In this document: piece after piece, positions 1 through 8,056 of the stretch
How positions within the stretch are numbered: position 1 is the first letter of the stretch
How the letters are laid out: every line of letters starts with the position of its first letter
Assembly: GCA_017528345.1 (NCBI GenBank)
Contig: JAFXOX010000033.1
Coordinates: 1-63,132, forward strand
DNA from: Desulfovibrio sp.
GTDB lineage: Bacteria; Desulfobacterota; Desulfovibrionia; Desulfovibrionales; Desulfovibrionaceae
Direction: 5' to 3'
Length of the DNA: 63,132 nt
Notes under the pieces: model-generated
What the model saw: the letters and a program-made list of their open reading frames with translations, nothing else
Told to the model about the DNA's origin: nothing
The model's database searches: none
Program-made: the position numbers and the translations under genes

Positions 1-105
1 AACAGAGGGTCTTCGACAGAACGAGAAAATGATAAGGCAATTACAGCGACACGGAAACGAGGGCGTCCTCGCAAAAGTGATCCTTCTGATTCGCTCCAAG
101 GGTAA
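1..105 (+). CDS. 3' end of a gene whose product ends in an AT-hook-like tail (partial)
   Basis: The first frame is open from the window edge to a TAA at 103-105. The last residues are hydrophilic and include RKRGRPRKSD, a good match to the AT-hook core (GRP flanked by basic residues), which binds the minor groove of AT-rich DNA. Nothing else of the protein is visible, so its function cannot be stated. Such tails occur in DNA-binding and recombination proteins. It ends 9 bases before the open frame of the truncated glycosyltransferase, so the two may be neighbours by recombination. The end of a reading frame is clear, but 34 codons alone are weak evidence of a real gene. Confidence 0.35.
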   Translation, partial: NRGSSTERENDKAITATRKRGRPRKSDPSDSLQG

Positions 106-114
106 GACGTTTTT

Positions 115-741
115 GTGTATAAAAAAATGCAAAACTCACGTCTTGAGAAGCTTGCCATTGATAATCCTTGTTTTGGACCCGTTGGTTATCAGCTTTGTTC
201 GTGGCATACAGGCACTCTGAAAACCCTTGCCGATGGGACTCTTGTCAAAGAAGTCAATTGCTGCAATGGCGCCTGCGCCTGTATTTCCCGTGACCTGCAC
301 GCCAAACTTGGCTTCTGGAACGAAGGTTACGGGGTCTATGGTTACGAAGATCTTGAATACAGCTGGCGTGCCAAAAGGGTCGGGTCAATACCCGTATACC
401 TTCTTGCAGAGCATGCTCTTGTCCATCATGGCAAAGACCCAGAACAATTGGATCAGGATATTGAAGAGATCAAAAAGACCAGTCGAACGTCTGCTCTGCA
501 CGGCACCAAGGCTTACCTCTTATTTCTTTTTCTCTTTGAGCAGGGCCTGCTTCCCCTGAAAATGGGCCGTAAATACCTGCCAGAACGTGTTAACGGCCGT
601 TATCGCTTTAGCTTCAATCCCGAATACAGAAAGGTCCAGCATCTTATGAATCAGTTGGTCAAAACGGTGGCTATTTCTCAGGACGGAGATATATCGCGCC
701 TTGATTTGCGTAGCTGGCAGAAGCCACGGGAAGATCGCTGA
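115..741 (+). pseudogene. glycosyltransferase family 2, C-terminal part only
   Basis: The 208-residue product carries the C-terminal half of a GT-A glycosyltransferase with a galactosyltransferase-type C-terminal domain: NGACACISRD, then GFWNEGYGVYGYEDLEYSWR, where the ED-E-SWR signature closes the active site, then a helical tail. The N-terminal nucleotide-sugar binding half (about 100 residues with the DxD motif) is absent. The frame is closed by a stop at 103-105 and the bases before it encode a different protein, so it is not cut merely by the window edge. The only start is GTG at 115, with AAGGG 14 bases upstream. I read it as a 5'-truncated remnant. A short free-standing C-terminal domain protein is less likely. 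Confidence 0.6.
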
Positions 742-908
742 CCTGGATGGTTGCGAGTGGTTTTCTTGTCCATCAATTGTCGGCAAGAGAAGCCGTGCGT
801 TTGGCATGAGTGCTGTGATGGAGACGCATCGAGAAGAGCATTTTGCCCGACAAAGGTACTGATTTGGGAAGAGCTTGTGAAGGCTCTCAGGCACCTCTTG
901 CTTGGATC

Positions 909-937
909 TTGCCACAAAGAGACAATCTTTCTATACT
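909..937 (+). promoter_or_regulatory. possible sigma-70 promoter for the secreted protein gene at 1068
   Basis: TTGCCA at 909-914 and TATACT at 932-937 are separated by 17 bases. This is the best sigma-70 match between the glycosyltransferase remnant and the gene at 1068. A start near 944 would give a leader of about 125 nt that contains the structured element at 1013-1067. The rest of 742-1012 holds nothing I recognise. Confidence 0.4.
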
Positions 938-1012
938 CTCGCCGCTTGGAATGTGTGTGAGACTCGTGGCGCGGAATCTTTCCGTGCTCTTTGACAATGT
1001 TGGGAAAATCAT

Positions 1013-1067
1013 GGAGGCAGCGTTTCCTCCTCGGTCTGAAGGCCGGGGTTTTCGCGCTGAATATTCG
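1013..1067 (+). promoter_or_regulatory. SD-hairpin-start element, copy 1
   Basis: GGAGG (1013-1017) is followed directly by CAGCG (1018-1022), a T/C-rich strand, an inner stem CCTCGG/CCGGGG (1029-1034 with 1043-1048), a T-rich strand, and CGCTG (1055-1059), which pairs with CAGCG. Eight bases then lead to the ATG at 1068. No other Shine-Dalgarno lies near that ATG. With the stem folded, GGAGG sits 8 unpaired bases from the start codon. CCTCC at 1026-1030 could alternatively pair with GGAGG and hide it. Four further copies occur upstream of DUF362, hslU, lysC and ychF. The ATG at 1011 is in frame with the gene, but a peptide reading is not conserved among copies. Confidence 0.65.
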
Positions 1068-1469
1068 ATGAAAAAAGGAATGTTTGCAGTTGTTCTCGGG
1101 CTGTGCGGTGCGCTCTGTCTGAGCGGCCTTGCTTGGGCCAATCCCCTGCTGGGGCGCTGGCAGGTTGTTTCTGTCAAAGCTTCAGATTTGATGAATCAGC
1201 TCTCCATTGACCGCTATAAGAGTCTACAGCCCAAGGAAATTTCCTTTACGGAAAAAGAAATGGGTGTGCTTGTCCATGAAAAGGAAAACAAGGTTCCCGT
1301 GCAGTATAAGCAGGTCTCTGAGACTGAGTGGACCTTTTCCGTTGATGAGGGGAAGACTTGGAACTCCATTACGGTTCAGCCTGACGGGACTCTCTTGCGT
1401 AAGGAAAAAAAAGATTTGGATGTCGAAATTGTGTATACACTGAAGAAAATGCCTGAAGCCGCCAAATAG
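1068..1469 (+). CDS. small exported protein, lipocalin-like, unknown function
   Basis: This encodes 133 residues with a clear Sec signal peptide (MKKGMFAVV, hydrophobic core, cleavage near SGLAWA-N). The mature part starts NPLLGRWQVVSV and alternates short beta strands: ISFTEKEMGVLV, VPVQYKQVSETEWTFSV, ITVQPDGTLL. A GRW motif after the signal followed by beta strands is typical of small lipocalin-like periplasmic domains, but no ligand can be proposed. I chose ATG 1068 because it begins the signal peptide. The frame extends upstream to 843 without protein-like sequence. Translation probably depends on the structured element directly upstream, since no ordinary Shine-Dalgarno precedes the ATG. 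Confidence 0.75.
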   Translation: MKKGMFAVVLGLCGALCLSGLAWANPLLGRWQVVSVKASDLMNQLSIDRYKSLQPKEISFTEKEMGVLVHEKENKVPVQYKQVSETEWTFSVDEGKTWNSITVQPDGTLLRKEKKDLDVEIVYTLKKMPEAAK

Positions 1470-1494
1470 GACAAAGGGTTTTTGTGTTGGCAAT

Positions 1495-1530
1495 GGAGCA
1501 GGAGAGCGATCTCCTGCTCCGTTTTTTTTT
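1495..1530 (+). terminator. rho-independent terminator after the exported protein gene
   Basis: GGAGCAGGAGA (1495-1505) and TCTCCTGCTCC (1510-1520) form a perfect 11-bp stem with a 4-base loop, followed by nine T at 1522-1530. Confidence 0.9.
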
Positions 1531-1547
1531 GGGGGGGAGGTACTGTC

Positions 1548-1576
1548 TTGACAAGTAAACGATCGTTCGGTAAGTT
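1548..1576 (+). promoter_or_regulatory. promoter with palindromic TetR-type operator
   Basis: TTGACA (1548-1553) and TAAGTT (1571-1576) are 17 bases apart. The perfect palindrome AACGATCGTT (1558-1567) lies between them, so a bound dimer would block RNA polymerase. The TetR gene starts 32 bases downstream and heads the pump operon. Autorepression of tetR and the pump is the natural reading; the ligand is unknown. Confidence 0.7.
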
Positions 1577-1607
1577 TCCTCCAAGCGTATTGCCGAGAGG
1601 AGAGTCT

Positions 1608-2201
1608 ATGCGTGCTTCATCCAAAAAACAGGATATTTTGCTTTTGGCCGCCAATCTTTTTGCCGAACGCGGCTTTGAGGCGGTTTCCATGCGTGATTTG
1701 GGCAAGGCCCTGCAGATGACACCAGCCAATCTTTACCATCATTTTACCGACAAAGAACAGCTCTACAGGGAAACGCTGGTTGATGTTTTTTCTCGTGTAG
1801 CCCAAGTCCTTCCAAAGCCTGCCAAGGAAGAACGTCCGCAGAGTTATCTTGAGCATCTGGTGAGCGGCATTATTGCCTTTATGCTTCGGGATACGGTGTT
1901 TACCCGGCTGATGTTCCGAGAATTGTCCTCGGATAATCACGAAAGAACCGCCTTTTTTGTGGAAAAGGCCCTGCGTCCTGTCTATGACAGTATTGCCAAA
2001 GCTCTTTCTCTGCTTATCAGGAAAAGTGCTGTGACAAGTACCCTGGACATGCTGGTCAGCAGTATCATCGGCTATGTGAATATGAGCCGATTTTTTTCTC
2101 TTTTGCATCGAGATGCCTCCTATGAGACGGACTGCGAGGCAATCACAGCTCGCATTATGGCGGGCTTGTCGCTGCATGTTGCAAGTCTCGACATGAAGTG
2201 A
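1608..2201 (+). CDS. TetR/AcrR family repressor of the adjacent RND pump
   Basis: This is a 197-residue TetR regulator. The N-terminal helix-turn-helix spans about residues 8-55 (ILLLAANLFAERGFEAVSMR, then LGKALQMTPANLYHHFTDKE). The helical C-terminal ligand-binding and dimer domain shows no family-specific motif I can tie to a ligand. ATG 1608 has GAGAGGAG a few bases upstream. The gene lies 40 bases before the membrane-fusion protein gene on the same strand, with an operator-bearing promoter in front, so it most likely represses itself and the pump until a toxic compound binds. Confidence 0.9.
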   Translation: MRASSKKQDILLLAANLFAERGFEAVSMRDLGKALQMTPANLYHHFTDKEQLYRETLVDVFSRVAQVLPKPAKEERPQSYLEHLVSGIIAFMLRDTVFTRLMFRELSSDNHERTAFFVEKALRPVYDSIAKALSLLIRKSAVTSTLDMLVSSIIGYVNMSRFFSLLHRDASYETDCEAITARIMAGLSLHVASLDMK

Positions 2202-2241
2202 GTTTTGCCGTCCATAGGGAAGGCTTTTTGAGAGGTGCACA

Positions 2242-3345
2242 ATGTCTTTACGCTTGCGTTGGCCAGGTCTCATCTTGTGTGTTTGTGTGGTGATTCTGGC
2301 TTTTTTGGCCAAAGGCTTTTGGCCAAACGATGTGCCGCATCCTGACACTGTCACAGCGCCGGTTCCTGTTTTTCCCCTGGAAACAGCAGGGCTTGTCCCT
2401 TTTGAAGAGATTTGTGAAGAGCCTGGTTTTCTGGTGAGCGATGAGCGGGTGGTCCTGAAGACCCGCATTTCAGGCTTTGTTGGCAATGTTCTTGTGCGTG
2501 AGGGGGAAACGGTCACCAAGGGGCAGGTCCTTGTGGTCATGGATTCACGTTCCGTGGATGCAGCTATTGAGCAGCAACGTGCACTGTTTGAAAACAGCCG
2601 CATTGAACTGCACGATGCAAGGCGTGATATCCAGCATTATAAGCCCCTTGTGGAGCAGGGGGCCTATCCTCGCGACAGGCTCTACAAGCTCAATGTACGG
2701 CTGAAGAGCGCCAAGGCGGCCTTTGATCAGGCAGAGGCAGCCCTTGCCGCAAGTCGTGCGGAAAAGTCCTATGCCAGCATAGTCAGTCCCCTGGATGGGG
2801 TTGTGCTCGTCAAACATAAGAATGCCGGGGATATGGCCGTCCCAGGAGAACCTCTCCTGACGCTTGATGCACGTCAAAAGCTGCTCTTTCGTTTTTTTCT
2901 GCCGGAACACAGGCTTGCTGACATACACCCGAGCTCGCAGGTAACCCTGCAATTTGCCTCAAGGCCTGGCGTCAACCTGCCTGCCAGGATTCGCAGTATT
3001 ATTCCTGCGGTTGACGAGGCAAGCAGGCGTTTTGAGGTCAATGTTGCAGTTGATGCGCAAGAAGGTCTGGTGCCTGGCATGTACGGCACAGCCAGAGTCG
3101 TGCTTGGCGTTCGTAAGGTCTTGGCTGTTCAGGTCAAGGCTCTGGTTGAGCGAGGCGGTTTGAGTGGTGTCTTTGTGGCAGATGAGACTGGACGGGTTGC
3201 CTTTCGGTGGCTCAGACTTGGGCGCAGACAAGGAGGCATGGCTGAAGTTAAGGCTGGTCTCAAGGTCGGAGAACAGGTCGTCTTGGGAGCAGAAGGTCTC
3301 AGAGATGGACTGATTGTGGCGCAGAAGGTGGATCATGGCGGCTAA
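2242..3345 (+). CDS. RND efflux periplasmic adaptor (membrane fusion protein)
   Basis: The product has 367 residues. An N-terminal membrane anchor (about 5-25) precedes the lipoyl-like half-motif (VLKTRISGFVGNVLVREGET, residues about 72-91), a short alpha-helical hairpin (about 100-170), the second lipoyl half (SPLDGVVLVKHKNAGDMAVP), a beta-barrel domain and a C-terminal membrane-proximal domain. This is the HlyD/AcrA family, which joins an inner-membrane pump to an outer-membrane channel. Its stop codon overlaps the start of the permease gene by 11 bases, so the two are translationally coupled. No TolC-like gene is in the cluster, so the outer-membrane channel must be encoded elsewhere. Confidence 0.92.
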   Translation: MSLRLRWPGLILCVCVVILAFLAKGFWPNDVPHPDTVTAPVPVFPLETAGLVPFEEICEEPGFLVSDERVVLKTRISGFVGNVLVREGETVTKGQVLVVMDSRSVDAAIEQQRALFENSRIELHDARRDIQHYKPLVEQGAYPRDRLYKLNVRLKSAKAAFDQAEAALAASRAEKSYASIVSPLDGVVLVKHKNAGDMAVPGEPLLTLDARQKLLFRFFLPEHRLADIHPSSQVTLQFASRPGVNLPARIRSIIPAVDEASRRFEVNVAVDAQEGLVPGMYGTARVVLGVRKVLAVQVKALVERGGLSGVFVADETGRVAFRWLRLGRRQGGMAEVKAGLKVGEQVVLGAEGLRDGLIVAQKVDHGG

Positions 3346-6300
3346 AAGGAAACTCAATGCCGCGGGCTGGCTTGCCAGCTGCTTTATAGCCTCTCGTCTG
3401 ACAAGCGTCTTTATTGTGGCGTCGCTGGTCACGGGGGTGATTGCGCTTTTTCTCACGCCACGGGAGGAAACGCCTCAAATTCAGGTCTCAGGCGCCTTGA
3501 TTTCTGTCCCCATGCCAGGGGCTGGTCCTGAGGAGGTGGAGCATCTTTTGCTGACGCCTCTTGAGGGTTTGCTCCACGGTATGCTCGGTGTTGATTATAC
3601 CAAGGGCAAGGCAATGGCGGGCCTAGCTCAGGTGCAGGTTCTTTTTGAGTGCGGTGAGAAGAAAGCGGATGCGCTGACACGTATCTATGAGCGCGTTCAG
3701 GCTTTTTCAGCCAATCTTCCCCATGGAGCCGGGCAGCCTCTTGTGCAAGGCATGGACAGCGACTCCATTCCCATTTTTGTGGCAACGCTTGCCTCGGAGC
3801 AATTGGCTGAAAACGAGCTTTTGACGCTTGCAAGGCGGGTTTCTGAGAAACTGCAGAGCGTTGACGGTGTTTCAAGCGTTGAGGTGCGTGGCGGTCAGCA
3901 GCGAGAATTGCGCATAGATATTGACCCTCTGCGTCTGCAGGCCTATCAGGTCAGCCTCAATGAGCTTGACAGTGCCTTGCGTGCGGCTAATCAATCGGCT
4001 TTTCTTGAGGATACCGTTCAAGACAACCGTATAACTGGCATTTGGGCCGACGGCTGGCTGCGTTTGCCGGAAGCAGTGGGGAATGTGGTTGTCGGCGTTT
4101 ATGGCGATCGGCCTGTTTTTTTGCGAGATGTGGCAAACATCAATCTTGGCATTTCCCTAGAGGAGCGCACGCGTGTCAGCCGTCTTGGCTTTGGGAAGGC
4201 TGATCCTCGTCAGGCGAGTCATCCATCGGAGATGCCGGCTGTCAGTGTGGCCATCAGCAAGCAAAAAGGCGCTGATGCGGTTTCGGTTACCCGAGATCTG
4301 AGACAGCGCCTTGAAAAGATGCAGGGAACGCTCTTGCCTGCCAATGTCCTGGTTGTGGTCACACGTGATGATGGTGAAAAGGCCAATCAGGCTGTGAACC
4401 TTTTGCTTGGCCATCTGGGCATTGCCATCCTGTCTGTGGGGCTTGTCCTTGTTCCGCTCCTTGGCTGGCGCGATGCCTGTGTAGTCATGGCGACTGTTCC
4501 CATGATTTTTTCGCTGACTTTGGGGGCAGATTTTCTGGGCGGCGTAAGTATCAACCGTATTACGCTCTTTGCCTTGATCATTGCCATGGGCTTGCTCGTG
4601 GATGCGGCCATTGTGGTTCTCGAAAATATTCACCGCCACTACGCCTTGCCTTTTTCCGAGAACAAAAGTGAAGTGGCCATTGTGGCCACCAATGAAATTG
4701 GCAATGCCACCAATTTGGCCACTCTGGCCATTATGCTGGTTTTTACCTCGCTCCTTTTGGTGACAGGGATGGCCGGTGACTATTTTTATCCCCTGGCCTT
4801 CAATCTGCCATTGTGCATGGTCTTTTCCCTGCTTGTGGCCTATCTTGTCGTGCCCTGGATGGCCAGACGCTTGCTGCCCATGTCCAAGGCCAGCCACAAG
4901 GAAGCGCGACCCAGACGTTCGCTTGTGCAGGCTGTCTATGAGCGGATATTGCTTTTCCTTTTGGCCAGCAAAACACGGTTACGCCTTTTTGCCGTTTTTC
5001 TGTTGCTTCTCCTTTCTGGCTCGCTACTTATGGGGGGCTGGCAATTTTTGCGGCCATCAGGTGTTGGCGGGCCTGTCGCCGTTTTTGGCGTTCCCCTTGG
5101 CTTTTTACCCAAAAATAATTGCAATACCTTTGATATCGTTTTGGCCATGCCTGAGGATACGCCCATTGAGCAGACCGATAAGTGCGTGCGCGAGTTGGGG
5201 CGGCTTTTGGCTGCAGACCCCTTGGTCACAGACTATGAGAGCTGGGTCGGGGTAAGCGGTGTTATGGATTTTTCCAGCATGCTGCAGGGTACAGCCATGC
5301 TGGAAGGCCCCTATGTTGCTGAAATTCGCGTCAATTTGATCAATAAAAGTCTGCGTTCAGCAACGTCTATCGAGATTGTGCAGGCGTTGCGGCCCAAGGC
5401 TGAGGCCATTGTCAAAGCCTATCCCGGCGCACGTTTGCGCCTGGTGGAAGACCCGCCGGGACCTCCCATGCAGGCAACGGTGAGCGCTGAAATATACGGC
5501 CCTGACGCCAGGGGACTTAGGCATATTGCCGAACAGGTTGAAGCGGCCTTTTCTCAGACATACGACATGGTGGATATCTCAAGCTCAGAAGCTGTGGATG
5601 TGCCGGAATTTCACCTGCAAACCGACAAAACCATGGCCGCACTTTCTGGTATCTCTGAAGCGGCTGTCGTGCAAAGTCTGCAATGGGTCTATGGCGGCTG
5701 GCAAGTAGGGCGTCTGCATAAGGAAGGGGAAAGGGATGCCATCCCGCTACGTGTGGCTGTACCAAGAGCGCATCAGCCAGATCCAAGGTATTTGGATCAG
5801 CTCACTCTGCGCAATGTACAGGGCAAGGCTGTCCCGCTCTCATCGCTTGTGCGTATCAAGGAGGGCGTGAAGGAACGCTCTCGCGAGCATCGTAATGGTG
5901 AGCTTGTCACCTATATCGGGGGCGAGCTGAGGAACTCAGCTCAGGTCTACGCTGTGCTTGACCTCAATCAGCGCCTTCAGGGACTGCCAACGCCTGACGG
6001 AGGACATTTGCGTACAGGCAATCTTTCCCTTGTGGAGGAAACGCCTGCTACTGTGGAAGGCTACAGTCTGCTTTGGGGTGGAGAAATGCGCCTGATGCTC
6101 GATATTTACCGAGATCTGCTTATTGCCCTGGGGGCAGCGCTGGCTTTGGTCTATCTTCTGCTTGTGGCCTATTATCAATCGTTTCTGGTGCCAGTTTTGG
6201 CCATGACTGCAGTTCCTCTCGGGCTTATCGGTATTTTGCCGGGACATTGGCTTTTGGGCATGGATTTTACGGCGGCCTCCATCATTGGCATTATCGCCTT

Positions 6301-6595
6301 AGCCGGAGTCTGTGTCCGCAATTCGCTTCTGATTATCGACTTCACGCGAGATATTGTGGCCTTGGGACGACCCGTGCGCCTGGCAGCTTTGGAAGCAGGC
6401 AGCATCCGACTTAAGCCCATTTTTTTGACCACACTGGCCATTACTTTGGGATCCCTGATTATGGTGAAAGACCCGGTCTTTGGCGGGCTGAGCATTTCCT
6501 TGATTTTCGGGGCCTGTTCGTCAACGCTCTTGACCGTTCTCGTTATGCCGCTGCTCTGTATGCGCTTTGCTGATTCACTGCGTGCCCAGAAATAA
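3335..6595 (+). CDS. RND family efflux permease
   Basis: This is a 1086-residue inner-membrane proton antiporter with the family's duplicated plan: TM1, a large periplasmic domain, TM2-6, then TM7, a second periplasmic domain and TM8-12. The TM4 signature IIAMGLLVDAAIVVLENIHR, with the Asp of the proton relay, is intact. The C-terminal half has the matching IIGIIALAGVCVRNSLLIID. Residues ETPQIQVSGALISVPMPGAG after TM1 are typical of bacterial RND porter domains. I chose ATG 3335 within the adaptor gene's end; an earlier in-frame start at 3314 is less likely. The substrate cannot be deduced. Together with the TetR gene and the adaptor it forms a complete regulated inner part of a tripartite pump. 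Confidence 0.93.
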   Translation: MAAKRKLNAAGWLASCFIASRLTSVFIVASLVTGVIALFLTPREETPQIQVSGALISVPMPGAGPEEVEHLLLTPLEGLLHGMLGVDYTKGKAMAGLAQVQVLFECGEKKADALTRIYERVQAFSANLPHGAGQPLVQGMDSDSIPIFVATLASEQLAENELLTLARRVSEKLQSVDGVSSVEVRGGQQRELRIDIDPLRLQAYQVSLNELDSALRAANQSAFLEDTVQDNRITGIWADGWLRLPEAVGNVVVGVYGDRPVFLRDVANINLGISLEERTRVSRLGFGKADPRQASHPSEMPAVSVAISKQKGADAVSVTRDLRQRLEKMQGTLLPANVLVVVTRDDGEKANQAVNLLLGHLGIAILSVGLVLVPLLGWRDACVVMATVPMIFSLTLGADFLGGVSINRITLFALIIAMGLLVDAAIVVLENIHRHYALPFSENKSEVAIVATNEIGNATNLATLAIMLVFTSLLLVTGMAGDYFYPLAFNLPLCMVFSLLVAYLVVPWMARRLLPMSKASHKEARPRRSLVQAVYERILLFLLASKTRLRLFAVFLLLLLSGSLLMGGWQFLRPSGVGGPVAVFGVPLGFLPKNNCNTFDIVLAMPEDTPIEQTDKCVRELGRLLAADPLVTDYESWVGVSGVMDFSSMLQGTAMLEGPYVAEIRVNLINKSLRSATSIEIVQALRPKAEAIVKAYPGARLRLVEDPPGPPMQATVSAEIYGPDARGLRHIAEQVEAAFSQTYDMVDISSSEAVDVPEFHLQTDKTMAALSGISEAAVVQSLQWVYGGWQVGRLHKEGERDAIPLRVAVPRAHQPDPRYLDQLTLRNVQGKAVPLSSLVRIKEGVKERSREHRNGELVTYIGGELRNSAQVYAVLDLNQRLQGLPTPDGGHLRTGNLSLVEETPATVEGYSLLWGGEMRLMLDIYRDLLIALGAALALVYLLLVAYYQSFLVPVLAMTAVPLGLIGILPGHWLLGMDFTAASIIGIIALAGVCVRNSLLIIDFTRDIVALGRPVRLAALEAGSIRLKPIFLTTLAITLGSLIMVKDPVFGGLSISLIFGACSSTLLTVLVMPLLCMRFADSLRAQK

Positions 6596-6806
6596 TAGAT
6601 GGCTGGGTTTTTGGGGTAATGAAAGTATTACTTGAAGTTTTTTTTGAGGCTAGCCTTGGCATACGCCTAACCAGAGATTCAATCACACCGTGTACGTGCG
6701 TAAAAAAACGCCCGAAGAATGCTGCTTGCTTTGGGCGATGGCAGGACAGGCAAATATTTGAGCATCCAGACGTGTGGACAGATGGCTTTTGAAGAAGCGT
6801 TTCCCT

Positions 6807-6840
6807 AAAAAAAGCCCCTTGAGAAGCAAGGGGCTTTGCT
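6807..6840. terminator. bidirectional terminator between the RND operon and the minus-strand pair
   Basis: AAGCCCCTT (6812-6820) pairs with AAGGGGCTT (6828-6836). On the minus strand the stem is followed by seven T; on the plus strand a weaker T-rich stretch follows. It serves the convergent gene at 6879-7259 and probably the RND operon. The 210 bases from 6596 to 6806 hold nothing else I recognise. Confidence 0.8.
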
Positions 6841-6878
6841 ATTTTTGCCAAGGTTTGAGCCTTTAGCTTCGAAAAACG

Positions 6879-7259
6879 TCAAAATTCCTCAACTTTGCTG
6901 CGGTGCAGCTGCTGAGCCGGAGAAAAGGCCGGACTTGCGACATTGATCGGATTGCTTTGAGCGAGAGAAATGATTTTTTTCCCTGTGCAGTTGGGACAGA
7001 CCTCACCAAACAGTAAGGAAAAACAACGGGAAAGGAAACCCGTTTTGCGCAGAAAAATATAACCACAGTCCTGACACTGGCAACGGTTCTGCACGTACAG
7101 TGGATCATCTGCCTTGGGAACGAGATGCATAGACTCTCCGGGAAAACAGAGCAGGGTTGGACGAATGAGTCCGCAATGATAGTCTTTGCAAGCGTATTCG
7201 TCAAGATTGAAAAAGACAGTCATTGTCTTTTTAGCGTCAATTGTGCCTGCAAAGGCCAT
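6879..7259 (-). CDS. small cysteine-rich zinc-ribbon-like protein, unknown function
   Basis: This 126-residue protein has two CxxC-type knuckles, CQCQDCG (about 60-66) and CPNC (about 88-91), plus earlier cysteines at YACKDYHCG, consistent with one or two zinc-binding ribbons. I do not recognise a family. The start at 7259 lies 3 bases after the stop of the upstream lytic-fold gene, so it is probably the second gene of a two-gene operon. An internal ATG at 7223 would drop 12 residues but has no ribosome binding site. The tight spacing suggests a linked role with the upstream protein. Confidence 0.6.
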   Translation of the reverse strand: MAFAGTIDAKKTMTVFFNLDEYACKDYHCGLIRPTLLCFPGESMHLVPKADDPLYVQNRCQCQDCGYIFLRKTGFLSRCFSLLFGEVCPNCTGKKIISLAQSNPINVASPAFSPAQQLHRSKVEEF

Positions 7260-7262
7260 AAC

Positions 7263-7856
7263 TTACATCTCTGCGAGAATGTCATAGGGTGTGAAGAGTG
7301 ATTCGGGCAGGGTTATTCCGCATTCATAGCGCGACATGTATCTGAGCAGATTGGGAAGATGCTTTTTGATACTGATGCGCTGATGCGGTTCCACGCCCAG
7401 GCGCACCGAAAGGAAGAGGATGTACTTGTCAATTTGAATTTTATCGCCTTCAGTGAAGCGGTTGATGATCCCTTCAAGGGTATTGAGGCCGTATTTGCGG
7501 TCATAAGCACGCAAGGTGAGTGCTGCAGCGCGCAGGCCGTAGCTGAAGGAGGAAAAAATGGCATGTCCCTGACTGTCTGTGCCTATCTGCCCCTTCCAGG
7601 GCTCATTATTGGCAATGCTTTTGATGTTCAAAGGATTGCGGTTTTTGATAGCAAGGACCTGACTTGAGACAAGTACCTGCACATCAGCCATGGGATAATC
7701 GTAGATCCAGACTTCAAAACTGCCTATAGGCAAATCTTCCTTGGTACTGTTGTTGCTTGTATCCGAGCTGCTTTCCAATGTCGTCATAAGACCACTGTAG
7801 GTGACAAGGCAGACAGCAATCAGTACGGAGAAGATCATTGTCAGATATTTGAGCAT
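7263..7856 (-). CDS. membrane-anchored protein with phage structural protein P5-like lytic fold
   Basis: The product has 197 residues. An N-terminal hydrophobic segment (about 5-26) acts as signal anchor, then a polar linker follows, then a domain from about 68 with RNPLNIKSI, WKGQIG, FSSFSYGLRAAALTLRAY and YGLNTLEGIINRF. The RNxxNI...W.G..G...F.SF..GIRA pattern with a final GIINR(F/W) motif is that of the phage structural protein P5-like family, which is linked to peptidoglycan hydrolysis. Such proteins usually sit in prophages; here no other phage gene is nearby. The C-terminal segment is not part of the motif set and is unassigned. The anchor suggests action at the periplasmic face. Confidence 0.65.
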   Translation of the reverse strand: MLKYLTMIFSVLIAVCLVTYSGLMTTLESSSDTSNNSTKEDLPIGSFEVWIYDYPMADVQVLVSSQVLAIKNRNPLNIKSIANNEPWKGQIGTDSQGHAIFSSFSYGLRAAALTLRAYDRKYGLNTLEGIINRFTEGDKIQIDKYILFLSVRLGVEPHQRISIKKHLPNLLRYMSRYECGITLPESLFTPYDILAEM

Positions 7857-7903
7857 CGGTATCTCCCGTCAAGAATTGTCTGCAGAAAGCTTTACCTCCT
7901 TTT

Positions 7904-7931
7904 GTCATATTCTTTAGGTAAAATTAGTCAA
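7904..7931 (-). promoter_or_regulatory. possible promoter of the P5-like operon
   Basis: On the minus strand TTGACT (7931-7926) and TATGAC (7909-7904) are 16 bases apart, about 50 bases before the start codon. The surrounding stretch is AT-rich compared with its neighbours. Confidence 0.4.
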
Positions 7932-8007
7932 AAGTTGTCGTAAAGTCAAATAGGCCCACATGTAGCAAGGCAAACACAGTTGTTTTTCGCTTGGAGTCTT
8001 GCATAGC

Positions 8008-8036
8008 AAAAAAAGAGGCGCACACATGTGCGCCTC
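8008..8036 (-). terminator. terminator of the propeller-like protein gene
   Basis: GAGGCGCACA and TGTGCGCCTC (8015-8036) form a perfect stem, followed on the minus strand by seven T. Confidence 0.9.
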
Positions 8037-8056
8037 GCAATCAGAAACGATGAAGA

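Noticed and set aside
1011..1070. Possible conserved leader peptide starting MEAAFPP in the structured elements
   Set aside because: It is in frame only in copies 1 and 3. Copy 2 stops after eight codons, copy 4 lacks the ATG and copy 5 does not encode it, whereas the RNA pairing is kept in all.
1617..2603. 328-codon open frame opposite the TetR and adaptor genes
   Set aside because: The plus-strand genes are clearly real; the antisense product is basic and without motifs.
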